Shown here piece after piece: positions 12,909-14,204 of a stretch of DNA of 14,204 nt (positions within the stretch are counted from its first letter, which is position 1; every line of letters begins with the position of its first letter). The notes under the pieces were generated by a model. The model did no database searches, was not told the origin of the DNA, and was given only the letters and a program-made list of their open reading frames with translations. This DNA comes from Parafannyhessea sp902761955 (lineage in GTDB: Bacteria; Actinomycetota; Coriobacteriia; Coriobacteriales; Atopobiaceae): NCBI GenBank assembly GCA_902761955.1, contig CACWMM010000042.1, positions 1-14,204 on the forward strand. Reading direction: 5' to 3'. The position numbers and the translations under genes were made by a program.

Positions 12909-14183
12909 TCACGCAAAGTACGAGACGGGATGGGTAAAGTGGTCGCGCTCGGGGTCGAGGCCGGAGAGCCGTGGGTCGAGCAGCTCCGACGCACGCCGGA
13001 CCGCATGGTTGCCGAAGCGATGCCTGAGCTCGTCCATCGACTCGTCGAGCGAGCGCTGCCGCAGGCGCCTCTCCTCCACCCCCTCGATGTCAAGCTGCAC
13101 GGGACGCATGGCCGGAACGAGGTTCGATGCGCGCACCCCGATTGCGCGGATTCTCTCGTACCTGAAGTCCCAGTCCGACACGAGGAGGCTCGCGGCGAGG
13201 GAGCATATCTCGGTCGTGATGTTGCTGGGACGGTCGAGCTGGGCCTGGCGGCTGTGGCAGGCAAGCGTGCGGAAGTCGCGGCCCGTTGCCGATACGGTGC
13301 GCGCCATGAGGCCAAGCTGCCTGAGCCTCTGGGAGACGGACTCGCCCATGAGCCAGACCACCTGCTTGGCCGTGCGCGCATCCTCCACGTCGAAAGGGCA
13401 GGTTATGCCATTGCCCACGCTCTTCACCTCCCGCTCCGTGTCCGTGATGGCAAGGTCGAGCGGCCGGACGGGGCTCGCGTCCCTGCCTTGGGCGAAGGCC
13501 TGGATGACGAGGCCGGGCTTGCCGAGCGTGCGCCTGACGAAGGCGGGATCCGCGCGGGCGAGCTGGCCTATGGTCCAGATGCCAAAGTGGTTGAGCTTGT
13601 GCTCCGTGGCGGGCCCCACGTAGAGGAGGTCTCCCACCGGAGCCTTCCACACGAGGTCGCGGGCGTTGTCCGGAAGCACCTCCATGTAACCGTCCGGCTT
13701 GTCGTGGTCGCTTCCGAACTTGGCGAAGATCTTGTTCCACGAGTACCCGATGGAGCACGTTATGCCAAGCTCGTGCTTTATGCGATTGGAGATGGAGGCC
13801 GCGACGGAGCGGACGTCGCCTCCCCACAGACGGATGGACCCCGTGAGGTCGAGCCACGCCTCGTCGGGACCAAAGGGCTCCACGAGGTCCGTGTAGTCAT
13901 AGTAGATGCGGCGTGCCGCGTTCGAGTAGCGACGGTAGAGCTCGTAGCGCGGCGGGACGATCACCGCGTCCGGACAGGCCTGACGCGCCTGCCAGAGCGC
14001 CATGGCCGTCTTGACGCCGCGACGCTTTGCCTCGTAGCTCGCTGTCAGCACAATGCCATGCCTGAGCTCCTCGTTTCCGCCCACGACAAGCGGGCGCCCC
14101 CTGAGCTCGGGCCGCTCCGCCTGCTCGACGCTCGCATAGAAGGCGTTCATGTCACAGTGTAGGATCTTGCGCGACGTGTCCAC
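12909..14183 (-). CDS. dinB: Y-family translesion DNA polymerase (DinB/Pol IV type)
   Basis: 424 aa from a GTG with a GGAGGGGG site just upstream; the gene is complete. Catalytic acids are present: D11 in HCDMNAFYASVEQ (9-21) and D107/E108 in GPDEAWLDLTG (105-115). Y16 is at the steric-gate position. SIGYSWNKIFAKFGSDHDKPDG-type thumb/palm sequence (144-165) follows, then the helix-hairpin-helix region LLYVGPATEHKLNHFGIWTIGQL and the little-finger domain. The end, RFGNHAVRRASELLDPRL...THPVSYF, matches the Clostridia-type subgroup. At the place where these polymerases carry a QLSLF-like clamp-binding motif this one has QLDIE (363-367), a degenerate version. It copies damaged DNA in the cytoplasm with low fidelity. 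The small gene downstream is in the same operon. Its promoter lies beyond the window; the 21 bp upstream show no LexA box. Confidence 0.94.
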   Translation of the reverse strand: MDTSRKILHCDMNAFYASVEQAERPELRGRPLVVGGNEELRHGIVLTASYEAKRRGVKTAMALWQARQACPDAVIVPPRYELYRRYSNAARRIYYDYTDLVEPFGPDEAWLDLTGSIRLWGGDVRSVAASISNRIKHELGITCSIGYSWNKIFAKFGSDHDKPDGYMEVLPDNARDLVWKAPVGDLLYVGPATEHKLNHFGIWTIGQLARADPAFVRRTLGKPGLVIQAFAQGRDASPVRPLDLAITDTEREVKSVGNGITCPFDVEDARTAKQVVWLMGESVSQRLRQLGLMARTVSATGRDFRTLACHSRQAQLDRPSNITTEICSLAASLLVSDWDFRYERIRAIGVRASNLVPAMRPVQLDIEGVEERRLRQRSLDESMDELRHRFGNHAVRRASELLDPRLSGLDPERDHFTHPVSYFA

Positions 14184-14204
14184 CGTTCCCCCTCCGACAG
14201 CATC

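Noticed and set aside
14184..14204. A LexA/SOS box upstream of the Y-family polymerase.
   Set aside because: Only 21 bp are available and they show just the ribosome binding site; no GAAC-N4-GTTC-like sequence.

Overview
The window is a compact, high-GC bacterial chromosome segment. Every gene I can support lies on the minus strand, so transcription runs from high to low coordinates. GC-rich codon use, a lipoprotein signal peptide, a long-form ribosome hibernation factor, and a Clostridia-like Y-family polymerase with its small partner together suggest an actinomycete of the class Coriobacteriia (Olsenella/Atopobium-like). That placement is inference; no rRNA or other marker gene is present. 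I see no IS element, CRISPR array, tRNA or phage gene.

Layout in the direction of transcription. (1) 14183-12625: a Y-family translesion DNA polymerase (dinB type) followed 11 bp later by a 90-aa conserved small protein. (2) 12526-10617: a GH5-like (exo-beta-1,3-glucanase-like) protein in which both catalytic glutamates are replaced. It overlaps rsmI (16S rRNA 2'-O-methyltransferase) by 4 bp, and the rsmI ribosome binding site lies inside a 10-bp-arm palindrome. (3) 10418-6877: metG, rsmA/ksgA and a TatD-family hydrolase, separated by only 2-3 bp and preceded by a good -10 box and a 17-bp palindrome. (4) 6811-6074: a ComF-family phosphoribosyltransferase whose start sits at the foot of a 10-bp GC hairpin. 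(5) 6056-4729: an extended -10 promoter, a gene-free leader of about 285 nt able to form several hairpins, and an orphan amino-acid-type solute-binding lipoprotein with a repeat-rich tail. (6) 4651-1: a promoter and an apparent operon of hpf, a DegV-family protein, a hydroxyisobutyrate-dehydrogenase-like oxidoreductase, a small membrane protein starting at TTG, a NYN-OST-HTH putative RNase, and a HEAT-repeat-like protein that runs off the window.

The common theme is translation and RNA: tRNA charging (metG), 16S rRNA methylation (rsmA, rsmI), ribosome dimerisation (hpf) and a predicted RNA-processing protein (NYN-OST-HTH), with DNA repair/uptake genes beside them. Most of it is ordinary housekeeping. 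The points most worth a second look are the catalytically dead-looking GH5 protein and its hairpin-coupled link to rsmI, the long leader before the lipoprotein, and the NYN / membrane / HEAT trio.
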